Positions 45,085-55,711 of a DNA stretch of 64,000 nt are shown piece after piece. The DNA is from Sphingobacteriales bacterium (GTDB lineage Bacteria > Bacteroidota > Bacteroidia > Chitinophagales > UBA2359), in assembly GCA_016718845.1 (NCBI GenBank), contig JADKCK010000003.1, positions 62,001 through 126,000 of the forward strand, read 5' to 3'. The translations under genes and the position numbers were made by a program. Positions within the stretch are counted from its first letter, which is position 1. Each line of letters begins with the position of its first letter. The notes under the pieces are model-generated. The model was not told the origin of the DNA. It was given only the letters and a program-made list of their open reading frames with translations, and ran no database searches.

Positions 45085-46449
45085 ATGACCAAAATACTAA
45101 TTATTGACGACGACAAAGGCATCAGACGCACCCTTGCCGAAATTTTTGAATACGAAAACTATAAAGTAGACGAAGCAGTAGATGGATTAGAGGGCATGGT
45201 AAAAATAAAAAATAATACCTACGATGCCGTTTTTTGCGACATAAAAATGCCCAAAATGGACGGCATGGAGGTACTAGAACAAGCCCAAAAAATTAAACCC
45301 GACCTACCCATTATCATGATTTCGGGGCACGGAACCATGGAAACCGCCGTAGATGCCGTAAAAAAAGGAGCTTTCGATTTTATCGCCAAACCACCTAACC
45401 TTAACCGCCTGTTAATTACAGTGCGCAACGCCCTTGATAAATCAGGCCTATTAACCGAAAAAAAAGCGCTCAAACGCCGCGTTAATCGTATCAAAGAAAT
45501 TGTGGGCGAATCGGCGGGTATCAGCAAAATAAAAGAAACCATAGACCGCGTAGCACCCACCGGAAGCACGCATATTAGTAACCGGCGAAAATGGCACAGG
45601 CAAAGAACTAGTAGCCCGATGGCTACACGAAAAAGCCGCCGAGCCGATGCCCCATTCGTAGAAGTAAACTGCGCCGCCATACCCGCCGAACTAATAGAAA
45701 GCGAATTGTTTGGTCACGAAAAAGGCTCATTTACATCGGCACACAAACAACGAATAGGCAAATTTGAACAAGCTAATGGCGGCACTTTGTTTATGGACGA
45801 AATTGGCGACATGAGCCTATCGGCACAAGCAAAAGTACTACGTGCCCTACAAGAGCATAAAATAACCCGCGTAGGCGGCGAAAAAGACATTTCGGTAGAT
45901 GTGCGCATTGTGTCGGCAACCAACAAAGACTTGCTAAAAGCCGTCGAAGAAGGACATTTTCGCCTCGACCTTTATCACCGCCTTAATGTAATACCCATAC
46001 ATGTACCTTCGTTAAACAACCGCCGCGAAGACATATCCGCCCTTGCCGAGCATTTTATCAACGATATATGCTCGGAGTACAACATGAAACCCAAACCCAT
46101 TACCCGCGACGCAATACAAGCATTGCAACAAATGCACTGGTCGGGCAACGTCCGCGAGCTACGCAACGTCATCGAACGCCTCATTATCCTCAGCGACTCG
46201 CAAATAACCCTGCAAGACGTGCAATCGTATGTTAGCCCATCGGGTAAAAAGCACTTGCCCACCGATTTATTCGAGCAATTTACAACCCTTGAAGATTATT
46301 GCGACCATACCAGAAAAATGTACCTACTACATAAACTCGAAAAAATGCTTGGAACATCAGCAAAACCGCCGAAGACATAGACATTCAGCGAAGCCGATTG
46401 TACAACAAAATAGAAAAATATGGCTTAGCCAGAAGAAAGCAACGAATAA
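45085..46449 (+). pseudogene. NtrC-family sigma-54-dependent response regulator with compensated frameshifts
   Basis: Receiver domain (ILIIDDDKGIRRTLAE, phosphoacceptor in VFCDIKMPKMDG), AAA+ sigma-54 activator domain (ELFGHEKGSFTSA, the GAFTGA-type loop with SFTSA; LFMDEIGDMSLSAQAKVLRAL) and a Fis-type helix-turn-helix. As sequenced, residues between about 45556 and 45636 are in the wrong frame and lose the Walker A. Reading the neighbouring frame restores EARILVTGENGTGKELVARW. A missing A near 46343 cuts off the Fis helix (NISKTAEDIDIQRSRLYNKI), and a further shift leads to the stop at 46447. No partner kinase is adjacent. Confidence 0.85.
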
Positions 46450-46466
46450 ACCCATTTTTTCGTTAC

Positions 46467-46502
46467 AAAAAAGGTCAGCTCAAAAATGGGTTGACCTTTT
46501 TT
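46467..46502 (+). terminator. Terminator of the response-regulator gene
   Basis: Stem AAAAAAGGTCA / TGACCTTTTTT around an imperfect inner part, then TTAG. Confidence 0.75.
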
Positions 46503-46547
46503 AGTGATAAATGCCTATATTTGCACCTCTAAAACCTAGCTTAACCT

Positions 46548-47140
46548 ATGCGCCTAAACGCCGAAATAGCCATCTTTTTTACCGTACTTGGCATCATTGC
46601 ATTTAGTTTTTTAGTACCTCCACAAGCATTATTAGTGTTGATGCTTGCCGCAATAGGCATCTTTCTCTGATGGTTGGCCGAAGTATTCGCTACCTAAACG
46701 ACCGCAACGTGGAGCAATTGCCTATCTAAACGAAGAACTAAAACTTAAACTAAACACCACCGACCGCAGTTGGTTTAAACTCGATTGGCAATACCCCTCC
46801 CTATCCGGAACCTACCTAAACCGCAACATTAGCATCATTATGTTTAATGCCGATTCGTTTGGCATCACCGCACCACACACCCGCATTGCTGTTGATGCGT
46901 TACACTACGACAAAACAGAAATAAAATCGGAGGGCATCTACACCCAGTTCGAAAAATGTACTTCCGAGCCACCAATTTTACCAACCGCATTATCGAGCCA
47001 TACTCAAATACTTTGGTCGCTACCTAAAACCCATTAGTCACGAAGTAAATATAGCCGACCTCGAGTGTCCTTGTGTGCGTAATATGAGGTATTGCAAATA
47101 CAAATTTAACCCAAATATCATAAACACAAAAATATATTAA
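46548..47140 (+). pseudogene. Broken gene for a hypothetical membrane-anchored protein
   Basis: ATG 46548 begins a two-helix N-terminus (IAIFFTVLGIIAFSFLV then ALLVLMLAAIGIFL) that stops at a TGA at 46668-46670. Other frames then carry the soluble part: LKLNTTDRSWFKLDWQYPS to IYTQFEK, then MYFRATNFTNRIIEPY, then KYFGRYLKPISHEVNIADL to the stop at 47138. At least three frame changes are needed. No family is recognised. It lies between two other broken genes. Confidence 0.55.
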
Positions 47141-47193
47141 GTATTTTTACCACATCCATCTATATATCAAAACTTCAAAAAATCGCCTCAATT

Positions 47194-47971
47194 ATGCAAA
47201 AATACCTATTTTTTTACTAACAACTTTGTTAGGTAACACCTTTTTATTTGCACAAACGCCCACTACTACTGCTTCCAAAAGCAGCAGTCCACCCGCCTTG
47301 CCTGCCACACTTGTTTCGGCAAGATATGCCCTACAAACACCCGCTTTAGATTTAGCCGACCGATTTGGTACAAACTCAAGCATTGGCTTAGGCGGTATAC
47401 TACAAAACCCAATCTAACTGGTTAGTAGGCATAGATGGCGACTTTTGTTTGGCAACAAAATTGCCGAAACTCTTTGATGGGCAATTTAGCAACCAAAGAC
47501 GGCTACTTAATCAACCAAGATGGTTTGTATGCCGATGTGCTTTTACGAACGGGGCTATGCAGGTATGCTAAAAGTAGGCAAAATTATTCCATTAAGCCAC
47601 AAAAATGCCAATTCGGGCTTACTATTAATGTTGGGCGGTGGCGCTTTGCAACACAAAATTAGAATTGAAAACAAAGAAGGACAATCACCACAACTACAAG
47701 GCGAATATATAAAAGGCTACGACCGCCTTGCAATGGTCCTGCCCTATCGGGTATGGTGGGTTATTTGTTTTTGGATAACAACAAACTCATCAACTTTTTT
47801 GGCGGCATCGAGGCAGTTTATGGCTTTACCCGCAACCGTCGCAGCTACAACTTCGACACGCAACGCTCCGAAACCCAACTGCGCCACGACCTACTACTAG
47901 GCATTAGAGTAGGTTGGATGCTGCCCATTTATGGCGGCAGCAAAAAACAAGAACGTTTTTCTACCAACTAA
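47194..47971 (+). pseudogene. Broken gene for an outer-membrane beta-barrel-like protein
   Basis: ATG 47194 starts a signal peptide (MQKYLFF, then after one missing T LLTTLLGNTFLFAQ). After further shifts the pieces LDLADRFGTNSSIGLGG, SNWLVGIDGDF, YLINQDGLYADVLL, GKIIPLSHKNANSGLLLML, NNKLINFFGGIEAVYGFTR and LLLGIRVGWMLPIYGG follow, ending at the stop near 47969. Alternating hydrophobic strands and the FGGIEAVYGFTR style suggest a porin-like barrel. Four or more indels, one in a T homopolymer, break it. Confidence 0.6.
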
Positions 47972-48000
47972 GCATTTTTTACAAATAAGCCCTTTATCTA

Positions 48001-48042
48001 AAAAAAGGTCGACCTATCTTTACAGATAAGTCGACCTTTTTT
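48001..48042 (+). terminator. Terminator hairpin
   Basis: Stem AAAAAAGGTCGA / TCGACCTTTTTT with the inner pair TATCT / AGATA. It lies between convergent broken genes and may work in both directions. Confidence 0.85.
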
Positions 48043-48077
48043 AGGTATGTTTGGTATCCATTAGCTAATGGCTCCAT

Positions 48078-48873
48078 TTATTTTTTCTTTTGTTCGGCAG
48101 CCGCTTTTTGTCGGGCAGCACGGTCTTCCATTGCTGCTTTTTGGGCAGCTTTGGCGGCGGCTTGGTCGGCATTTGGTTGTTCGGCTCCGCCGCGGTAATT
48201 AGCCGCACCTACTTTTACATCGGCAGTTAGTTTGTACGTTTTTTTGCTGACAGGGTCAATAAATAATTGCGAATACAACTTAACCGTCATCTTCTCGCCT
48301 TTTGCACCACTAAACGCATAAAAAGTACTGTCGCCTTTGGTAGTTGGAGCAGCATAGCTATAAACCGCGTAAGTCGACAAAACGGGCTTTTAAACAACAC
48401 CGTTTTGTTGGTTAATACCTGCAATCCCAATTAGGTTTCGAGCCTCTTACGGTTAATTCGGTTTCAAAGCATTCGGCTTGTGGTTTGTTATTTACTTGAG
48501 CAACAGCAACCACTTCTAGTTGTTTTTGTAGCCCAACGAATCGGCAAGTTTTGACAATTTAGCGGGCGGGCGCTAAGCCTGCATAAGTAGGCTCGTAAGG
48601 CTTGGCTGCCAACATAGGATACCGTTGCGTTAAATTGCCTTTTTCGGCTTCTAACCAATAGGTGTCTCCGCTTCGGCAATCAATAAAAGCTTGGCTACCG
48701 GGTCCGGTAATAAACAAACCTTCGTAAAGGTTAACATTTGATGTTACAGGGGCGGCTTGGGCTGCCTTTTGAGCATCTGTACTGCCACCCGATTGAGTAT
48801 CTGTTTTTTGCCCGCAACTGCTGCTACTAATAAGCAACACAAGAGCAAAGGAGGTAAATAAATAACGAAACAT
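48078..48873 (-). pseudogene. Broken gene for a lipoprotein of unknown function
   Basis: ATG 48873 gives a lipoprotein signal (LLISSSSC, Cys near 20), then YEGLFITGPGSQAFIDCRSGDTYW. After a shift near 48575 the frame continues KLSKLADSLGYKKQLEVVAV and NNKPQAECFETELTVRGSKPNW, then, after more shifts near 48430 and 48390, LSTYAVYSYAAPTTKGDSTF to the Ala/Gln/Lys-rich tail AAEQKKK. The N-terminal half loosely recalls NlpE-like small beta domains, but I would not name it so. Missing bases in A-runs explain at least one of the breaks. Confidence 0.55.
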
Positions 48874-48972
48874 TTATTTGCTAAATGATGAATGATAAGT
48901 GATGAACAACAAACAAGGATAACAATAATATCTTTGCTTATTATTCATTATTAATTATTAATTGTTAATTGC

Positions 48973-50590
48973 CTAAGCATACATTTCTTCGCGAGTAGCT
49001 TTAATAGCTGGCGTAGTCATATATTCGTCAAAGCCCATTAGTTTATCGACAATACCTTTGGGGGTTAACTCGATAACACGGTTGGCAAGTGTTTGCGTAA
49101 AAGCATGGTCGCGCGAGGTAAAGAGCAACATACCCGGAAAATCTTTTAAGCCATTGTTAAAAGCTGTGATAGCTTCAAGGTCTAAGTGATTTGTTGGCTC
49201 GTCGAGCAATAATACATTGCCTTGTTGCAACATCATGCGCGAAAGCATACAACGTACTTTTTCGCCACCCGACAAAACCGACACGCTTTTTTGTGTTTCC
49301 TCGCCCGAAAATAACATACGTCCCAAAAATCCGCGAATAAAGGTTTCGTCTTTTTCTGTCGAGTATTGACGCAACCAATCTACCAAATTTAAATCTTTGT
49401 GGTTAAAATAGCTGTAGTTTTCGTTGGGCAGATAAGCAGGCGTAATGGTCTGTCCCCATTTAAAAGTACCCGATGTAGCTTCTTTTTCGCCCATTAAAAT
49501 TTCATAAAACACAGTGCAGGCACGTCCATTGCGCGACAAAATGGTAATTTTATCATCGTGCAACATTTGCAAACTAATATCCGAAAACAATACTTCGCCT
49601 TCTTCGGTGGTGTAAGATAGTTTCTCTACATCTAAAATTATTTTTACCTGCTTCGCTCTTGCTTAAACATAATAGCCGGATAACGACGGTTTGAGTGTTT
49701 TAGCTCATCAATATTTAGCTTTTCAAGGGCTTTTTTACGGCTTGTAGCTTGTTTCGATTTCGAGGCATTGGCACTAAAACGCCTAATAAATTCCATTAGC
49801 TCTTCGCGTTTAGTTTCGTCTTTCTTGTTCTTTTGGGCTTGTTGGCGTTGCAACAATTGGCTTATCTCGAACCAGAAAGTATAGTTACCCGTAAACAGTT
49901 GCACTTTACCAAAGTCAATATCGCATACATGCGTACAAACCATATCTAAAAAGTGCCTATCGTGCGATACAACAATAACCGTGTTTTTAAAATCGGCTAA
50001 AAAGTTTTCGAGCCACAAAACCGTTTCAAGGTCTAAGTCGTTTGTAGGCTCATCGAGTACTAAAACGTCGGGGTTGCCAAACAAAGCTTGTGCTAATAAC
50101 ACGCGCACTTTTTCGTTGTTCGTCAACTCGTTCATTTGTCGGTAGTGATAGCTTTCTTTTACGCCCAACTGACTCAACAATTCGGCGCATCACTTTCGGC
50201 ATCCCAACCGTTCATTTCGCCAAACTGTGCTTCCAAATCGCCTGCCAAGTGTCCATCTTCTTCGGTAAAATCTTCTTTGGCATATAGGGCTTCTTTGGCT
50301 TTGATAACTTCGTATAGGTGCTTATGCCCCATAATAACGGTCTCTAAAACAGGGAAATCATCAAAAGCAAAGTGATTTTGGCTCAATACTGCCATACGTT
50401 CGCCGGGTGTAATCTCTACTTTACCCGTTGTAGGCTCTATTTCGCCAGTTAAGATTTTTAGAAAAGTAGATTTACCCGCGCCATTTGCACCAATAACGCC
50501 ATAACAGTTGCCTGTTGTAAATTTGAGGTCAACATCATCAAAAAGTACTCGCTTGCCAAAACGCAACGAAAGATTAGAAACTGATACCAT
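48973..50590 (-). pseudogene. ABC-F family ATPase with frameshifts
   Basis: Three pieces form one ~538-residue ABC-F protein. Piece 1 (from ATG 50590) holds the first Walker A GANGAGKST. After a shift near 50178, piece 2 holds LDEPTNDLDLETVLWLENFL and the linker arm. After shifts near 49620-49645, piece 3 holds the second ABC domain, SVLSGGEKVRCML and LLDEPTNHLDLEAITAF. The second Walker A is altered to SRNGRACT, lacking the GK[ST] Lys, as happens in the YbiT-type subgroup. ABC-F proteins act on the ribosome (translation factors or antibiotic protection). The promoter is at 50648. Confidence 0.85.
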
Positions 50591-50647
50591 GTTGTATAGA
50601 GATAGTATTTAAATGCGGTAGCTTGAATAGTTTGTTCATTCGGGGTG

Positions 50648-50655
50648 CAAAGGTA
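50648..50655 (-). promoter_or_regulatory. -7 box TACCTTTG for the ABC-F gene
   Basis: Exact consensus on the minus strand followed by CACCCCG, 58 nt before the ATG. Confidence 0.6.
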
Positions 50656-50780
50656 CAATTTTTTTTGCACGAAAACAATTGTTTACTTTTTTTTACCTCT
50701 TACCCACTATTTTATTCCACCCATATATAAAGCCTTAAAACAATAAAAGCCAAGTTTAAACCACAAAACACCCTATAACT

Positions 50781-50917
50781 CCCCCAACACCAAACCAACC
50801 TACCCCAAAACTGCCCAAAATAATTACCTTATTTGGGCAGTTTTTCACATTTTTGGCGTACCTTTGTACAACAATACCAATAAGTAAATTATCACCCAAA
50901 AAAACAACAAAAACACC
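50781..50917 (+). promoter_or_regulatory. Terminator-promoter block, copy 1
   Basis: A ~140-bp block: hairpin AACTGCCCAAAATAA / TTATTTGGGCAGTT with T-run, then TTTTTGGCG-TACCTTTG (box at 50859-50866), then a ~50-nt A-rich leader ending CACC before the ATG. It recurs almost unchanged at 52187 and 53594. Here no plus-strand gene precedes the hairpin, so its terminator half looks orphaned. Confidence 0.85.
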
Positions 50918-52186
50918 ATGTACACCCCACTAAACAAACAAACAAGTTTCTTTGTCGCTCTTTCTCTTACGCTTGTTCTTTTCTCCACTTGCAAAAAAGA
51001 TGATGCCGAATCCAACAGCGCCAATGTACCAACAATAGAATGGCAAAAACTCATTGGCGATAACAATGATGCTGCTATACATAGCGTACAACAAACCACC
51101 GATGGAGGTTATATTTTAGTAAAGGCTAAGCATAAAGGTCCAAATAGTGGAAATTATTGGATAGTAAAGCTAAACAGTAATGCCGACATAGAATGGGAAA
51201 AAAGTTATGGCGGAAGCGATTACGATAAAGCTCAAAGTATTCAACAAACCATTGATGGAGGCTATATAGTTGCAGGTTTAACTTTTAGCAACGATGGCGA
51301 TGTAACAAATAACAATGGCGGTGTAGATGCATGGATACTAAAACTAACCGTTAATGGAGATATCGAATGGCAAAAAAATTATGGCGGTAGTAATAGTGAT
51401 TACTTAACTAGCATTAAACAAACTGCTGATGGGGGATATATTGCCGTAGGACAAAGTTATAGTACCGATGGTGACTTGTTCAATAATCAAGGTAATTTTG
51501 ATGCTTGGGCAATAAAAATAGCTGCTAACGGAAATATAGAATGGTCAAAAAGTTTTGGGGGTAGTTCCGTTGATTATTTAAATGACATTCAACAAACTGC
51601 TAATGGCGATTATTTAACTGTAGGCGTAACACAAAGTACTGATGGGGATATTACTATTAATAAAGACGGGATATACTATTGGCTTATAAAACTACAAGCA
51701 AATGGCAACATAGAATGGCAAAAAGGTTATGGTGATAGTCGTTTTGATAATGCTAAGTGCATACAAAAAACAAATGATGGGAATTACATTATAGTCGGTT
51801 CTAATAGTAGTAATAATGGGATTATTATTACCATAAATGAAATTTCAGACATTTTGTTCATAAAAATTGATAGCTTAGGCACTGTTTTACATCAAACATC
51901 TGTAAACGCTGGTAATAACGAAGCTGCTAACAACGCATTACAAACTCATGATAATAATTTTTTAGTTGCTGGATATACCCAAAATACAAACTCTAATATT
52001 TACAACATCTTTGTAGTTGCATTAGACACTAATTGTAACTTATTATGGCAACAGCAAATACCTCAAGAGGATGATAGCATTTCTGCAAAAACCATCTTCG
52101 AAACCCCAGATTGTGGCTATATGTTATTTGGTAATGAACTTCTGGAAAATGGATTAACAAATGACATCATCATCAAACTAAAATAA
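50918..52186 (+). CDS. Repeat lipoprotein (beta-propeller-like), paralogue 1
   Basis: 422 residues. A lipoprotein signal ends at a Cys in VLFSTCKKD. The rest is six or seven units of ~52 residues with the consensus DGGYI..G...S.DGD....G..D.W..KL..NG.IEWQK.YGGS..D.....IQQT. Such Trp/Gly-rich units are expected to form a blade-type beta structure exposed on the cell surface. It is closely similar to the next gene, with an identical promoter block and the same length, so the pair arose by tandem duplication. The function is unknown. Confidence 0.85.
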   Translation: MYTPLNKQTSFFVALSLTLVLFSTCKKDDAESNSANVPTIEWQKLIGDNNDAAIHSVQQTTDGGYILVKAKHKGPNSGNYWIVKLNSNADIEWEKSYGGSDYDKAQSIQQTIDGGYIVAGLTFSNDGDVTNNNGGVDAWILKLTVNGDIEWQKNYGGSNSDYLTSIKQTADGGYIAVGQSYSTDGDLFNNQGNFDAWAIKIAANGNIEWSKSFGGSSVDYLNDIQQTANGDYLTVGVTQSTDGDITINKDGIYYWLIKLQANGNIEWQKGYGDSRFDNAKCIQKTNDGNYIIVGSNSSNNGIIITINEISDILFIKIDSLGTVLHQTSVNAGNNEAANNALQTHDNNFLVAGYTQNTNSNIYNIFVVALDTNCNLLWQQQIPQEDDSISAKTIFETPDCGYMLFGNELLENGLTNDIIIKLK

Positions 52187-52324
52187 ACCCCCAACCCCAA
52201 ACCAACCTACCCAAAAACTGCCCAAAATAATTATCTTATTTGGGCAGTTTTTCACATTTTTGGCGTACCTTTGCACAACATTAACAATAAGTAATTTATC
52301 ACCTCAAAAAACAACAAAAACACC
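52187..52324 (+). promoter_or_regulatory. Terminator-promoter block, copy 2
   Basis: Starts at the end of the first paralogue and runs to the next ATG. It has the same hairpin, -7 box TACCTTTG at 52266-52273 and leader as copy 1, 1,407 bp downstream. Confidence 0.88.
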
Positions 52325-53593
52325 ATGTACAATACACTAAACAAACAAACAAGTTCCTTTGTCGCTCTTTCTCTTATCCTGGTTCTTTTCTCCACTTGCA
52401 AAAAAGACAACTGCGAGTGTAACACCGCTAATGTACCAACAATAGAATGGCAAAAAACTATTGGCGACAGTGATGAAGTTTTTGTTAAAAATGTGCAAAA
52501 AACTACCGATGGAGGTTATATTTTAGCAGGATATAAATATACTAGTCAAAATGGTGGTGATTACTGGATAGTAAAACTAAATAGTAATGCCGACATAGAA
52601 TGGGAAAAAACTTACGGAGGAAATAGTTTTGACGTAGCTAATAATATTCAACAAACTATTGATGGAGGCTATATCGTTGCTGGTTATACAAACAGCAACG
52701 ATGGCGATGTAACCAATAACAATGGATCTACAGATGCTTGGATATTAAAACTAAATGCCAATGGAAATATAGAATGGCAAAAAACTTATGGCGGTAGTAA
52801 TAGTGATGATTTAACTAGCATTAAACAAACTGCTGATGGAGGATATATTGCTGTAGGATCCACTGCTAGTAATGATGGTGATATACTTAATAACCAAGGT
52901 TACACTGATGTTTGGATAATAAAAATAGCCAATAATGGAAACTTACAATGGTCAAAAACTTTTGGGGGAACTAATGGTGAAATAGCAAATGATGTTCAAC
53001 AAATTACTAATGGTGAATACTTAATTGTAGCATACACTTTTAGTAATAATGGCGATATTACTAATAACCATGGAGGTTTTGATGCTTGGGTAATAAAAAT
53101 AAATTCTAATGGAAACATGTTATGGCAAAGAACCTATGGTGGTCATAATTTTGATAATTTTAATGTTGTAGAAAAAATAAAAGATGGAAATTATGTTCTA
53201 GTAGGTAATAGTTCTAGCAATGATGGTGATTTAACTAATAATCAAGGACTTTCAGATACTTGGGTAATGAAAATTGATAATTCAAGTAATATTTTATGGC
53301 AAAAAAATATTGGTATAATTAACTATGAAACCGCTAATAATGTTTTAGAAACAAATGATAGTAATCTTTTATTATCTTGCTCTTATCAAATTAATATTCT
53401 AGAAGATGAATCTGTTCTTTTAATTAGATTAAATAGTAATGGTTCTATTTTATGGCAATTACAAATCCCTCAAGAAAATGGCAACAGCTCTGCAAATAGC
53501 ATCTTCGAAACCTCTGATTGCAGCCATATAGTATTTGGCAATAAAAACGTTCAAAATGGAATAAAAAATGCCCTCATCATCAAACTAAAATAA
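52325..53593 (+). CDS. Repeat lipoprotein (beta-propeller-like), paralogue 2
   Basis: 422 residues, the same length and layout as the gene before it: lipoprotein signal with Cys in VLFSTCKKD, then repeated ~52-residue units (DGGYIVAGYTNSNDGDVTNN and DAWILKLNANGNIEWQKTYG style). The signal region and first units are nearly identical to paralogue 1, while the central and last units have diverged, including loss of Gly-rich positions in the last two. It is more AT-rich than the housekeeping genes around. The role is unknown; surface display is inferred from the lipoprotein signal. Confidence 0.85.
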   Translation: MYNTLNKQTSSFVALSLILVLFSTCKKDNCECNTANVPTIEWQKTIGDSDEVFVKNVQKTTDGGYILAGYKYTSQNGGDYWIVKLNSNADIEWEKTYGGNSFDVANNIQQTIDGGYIVAGYTNSNDGDVTNNNGSTDAWILKLNANGNIEWQKTYGGSNSDDLTSIKQTADGGYIAVGSTASNDGDILNNQGYTDVWIIKIANNGNLQWSKTFGGTNGEIANDVQQITNGEYLIVAYTFSNNGDITNNHGGFDAWVIKINSNGNMLWQRTYGGHNFDNFNVVEKIKDGNYVLVGNSSSNDGDLTNNQGLSDTWVMKIDNSSNILWQKNIGIINYETANNVLETNDSNLLLSCSYQINILEDESVLLIRLNSNGSILWQLQIPQENGNSSANSIFETSDCSHIVFGNKNVQNGIKNALIIKLK

Positions 53594-53734
53594 ACCCCCA
53601 ACACCAAACTAACCTACCCAAAAACTGCCCAAAATAATTATCTTATTTGGGCAGTTTTTCACATTTTTGGCGTACCTTTGTACAACAATACCAATAAATA
53701 AATTATCACCCCAAAAAACAACAAAAACACCATG
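53594..53734 (+). promoter_or_regulatory. Terminator-promoter block, copy 3, without its gene
   Basis: The same hairpin, -7 box (53673-53680) and leader, and the ATG at 53732 is exactly 1,407 bp from the start of paralogue 2. But the frame stops after three codons (ATG TCA ACA TGA) and no paralogue follows. The gap to 54040 holds only the small frame at 53744 and AT-rich sequence. Confidence 0.85.
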
Positions 53735-53743
53735 TCAACATGA

Positions 53744-53905
53744 GTGCCAAATATATATGGCGATGATGTTAAAATGGATAACTTAGATGCGTCTTGGCTT
53801 ACAAAAACAATAATAGAAGATAAGTATGAAAAAAAATACTATCAGTTTAAAGCATACGCTAAAAACTGCTTTAAAACAGAATTACTTAATATAGTAGTTA
53901 TTTAA
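53744..53905 (+). other. Possible 53-codon remnant ORF behind the third promoter block
   Basis: GTG 53744 follows directly on the TGA and opens a frame with SWLTKTIIEDKYEKKYYQF and KNCFKTELLNIVVI. It has no resemblance to the lipoproteins and no recognised family. It could be the tail of a gene joined here by deletion or replacement. Confidence 0.25.
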
Positions 53906-54040
53906 TAGAGACTGATTTGGCACTCGTGTTGTAAATAAGTTTCTTAAAAAACGTTAAAAACCATTTTATAGCGAACTAAAATACCACTTCATAGCGTTAA
54001 CCATTACAACAAAAAGTTTAATCTCACAATCAAGTAAATT

Positions 54041-55564
54041 ATGACAACAAAATTTTTTTCGTTAGTGGGCGCTGCCATCTTGGGTAGTGCAATTACATTT
54101 GGTGGTGTAAAATTGTTGCATTTAGACGGTGGTAGCAATAACAACAACACCAAAAGCACTTTTGCTGTGCCATCGGTATTAACCAACTTTTCGGGAACTT
54201 CGGGGGCGGCACCCGATTTTACTACCACCGCCGAAGCCGTAATGCCAATGGTTGTACACATAAAAGCCACCGAAGGCGTAGTAACAGCCAGTCGCTCGCC
54301 TAGGCAACAACAACCACAACAACGCGGCGGAAGCCCCTTTGATTTTTTCTTTGGCGATCCTTTTGGCAACGACGACAACCCCTTTGGTGGTGGTCAGGGT
54401 TTTGGACAATCGGAACCCAAAGTTGGCTCAGGCTCGGGCGTTGTGATTAGTGCCGATGGATACATTGTTACCAACAACCACGTTGTTGCCGATGCCGACA
54501 AACTGGACGTAACTATGTACAACAACCAAACCTATACGGCTAAGGTAATTGGCACCGACCCCTCGACGGATTTAGCACTGATAAAAATTGAAGCCAAAGA
54601 TTTGCCTTTTATGCAATTGGCAAACTCCGACAACTCAAAAGTGGGCGAATGGGTGTTGGCAGTAGGTAATCCGTTTAACTTAACATCTATAGATTACAGC
54701 GGGTATCATATCGGCAAAGGGCAGAAACATCCACATTATTGAAGACAAATCGGCACTTGAGTCGTTTATACAAACCGATGCAGCCATTAACCCCGGTAAT
54801 AGCGGCGGTGCTTTGGTTGACATGAAAGGCAATTTGGTGGGTATAAACAGCGCTATTGCCACTCCAACAGGTACGTATGCGGGCTATGGTTTTGCAGTGC
54901 CTGCCAACTTGGTAAAAAAAGTAATTGACGATTTGTTGGATTTTGGCGTGGTTCAACGCGGTTTTTTGGGTGTGTTGATACAAGATGTTGATGGCGAATT
55001 GGCTAAAAAATACAACCTAAATGTAAGTCAAGGGGTGTATGTAGATAGCTTATTAGCCGAAGGCTCGGCAATTAACTCGGGGCTAAAAGAAGGTGACGTA
55101 ATTGTTAAAGTAGATGGAGCAGGTGTAAAATCGAGCCCCGAATTGCAAGAAAAAATTGGTCGTCACCGCCCAGGCGATAAAGTAATTGTTACCGTTGACC
55201 GCAAAGGCTCGTTGAGCGATGTGAGTATCACCTTAAAAAATAAAAAGGTAATACCGATGCGGTTAAAAAAGACGAAGCTAAACTAACCGATGTGTTGGGT
55301 GCGGAGTTTGAAGCGTTAGATGCCAAAATGCTTAAAAAATATGGCGTAGAAAACGGCGTACAGGTTAAAACCCTTAGTCAGTCGGGCAAATTGGCTCGTT
55401 ATACCGATATGCAAGAGGGTTTTATTATTACAGCTATTGACCGACAAGCGGTTAAAACAGTTGCCGATGTAGAAAAAGCATTGAGCGGTAAAAATGGAGG
55501 CGTACTTATAGAAGGCGTTTATCCGGGTTACAGCAACAAATATTACTACGGATTTGGTATGTAA
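54041..55564 (+). pseudogene. htrA: Do/HtrA-family serine protease with two frameshifts
   Basis: An N-terminal signal/anchor, a Gln-rich linker, then the trypsin-like domain: His in TNNHVVADA, Asp in STDLALIKI, Ser in INPGNSGGAL, followed by two PDZ domains (GFLGVLIQDV and GVENGVQVKTL). An extra base near 54698 moves the frame after AVGNPFNLTS, and a missing A near 55246 moves it back between the PDZ domains. Restored, it is a ~507-residue periplasmic protease-chaperone. Both lesions are single-base, one in an A-run. Confidence 0.88.
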
Positions 55565-55591
55565 TACCGCAATAGTATCAAATTTAATACA

Positions 55592-55628
55592 AAAACCGCC
55601 GTTCCTGAACATGGAACGGCGGTTTTTT
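55592..55628 (+). terminator. Terminator after htrA (member of a duplicated pair)
   Basis: Stem AAAACCGCCGTTCC / GGAACGGCGGTTTT, then TTGTGC. The same stem and flank recur at 58081-58120 after the HNH gene. Confidence 0.9.
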
Positions 55629-55662
55629 GTGCTATTGTTATTAGAATCTCAAAAAAAAACTT

Positions 55663-55670
55663 TACTTTTG
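55663..55670 (+). promoter_or_regulatory. -7 box TACTTTTG for the ATPase-HNH pair
   Basis: Exact consensus followed by CCC, 41 nt before the ATG at 55712. Confidence 0.55.
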
Positions 55671-55711
55671 CCCTGATAAATACAACAATAAATTGCTCTA
55701 AATCTTAAATA

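Noticed and set aside
50918..53593. The two 422-residue repeat proteins as T9SS cargo
   Set aside because: They end in the repeat domain without a sorting domain and start with lipoprotein signals, so they are called lipoproteins instead.
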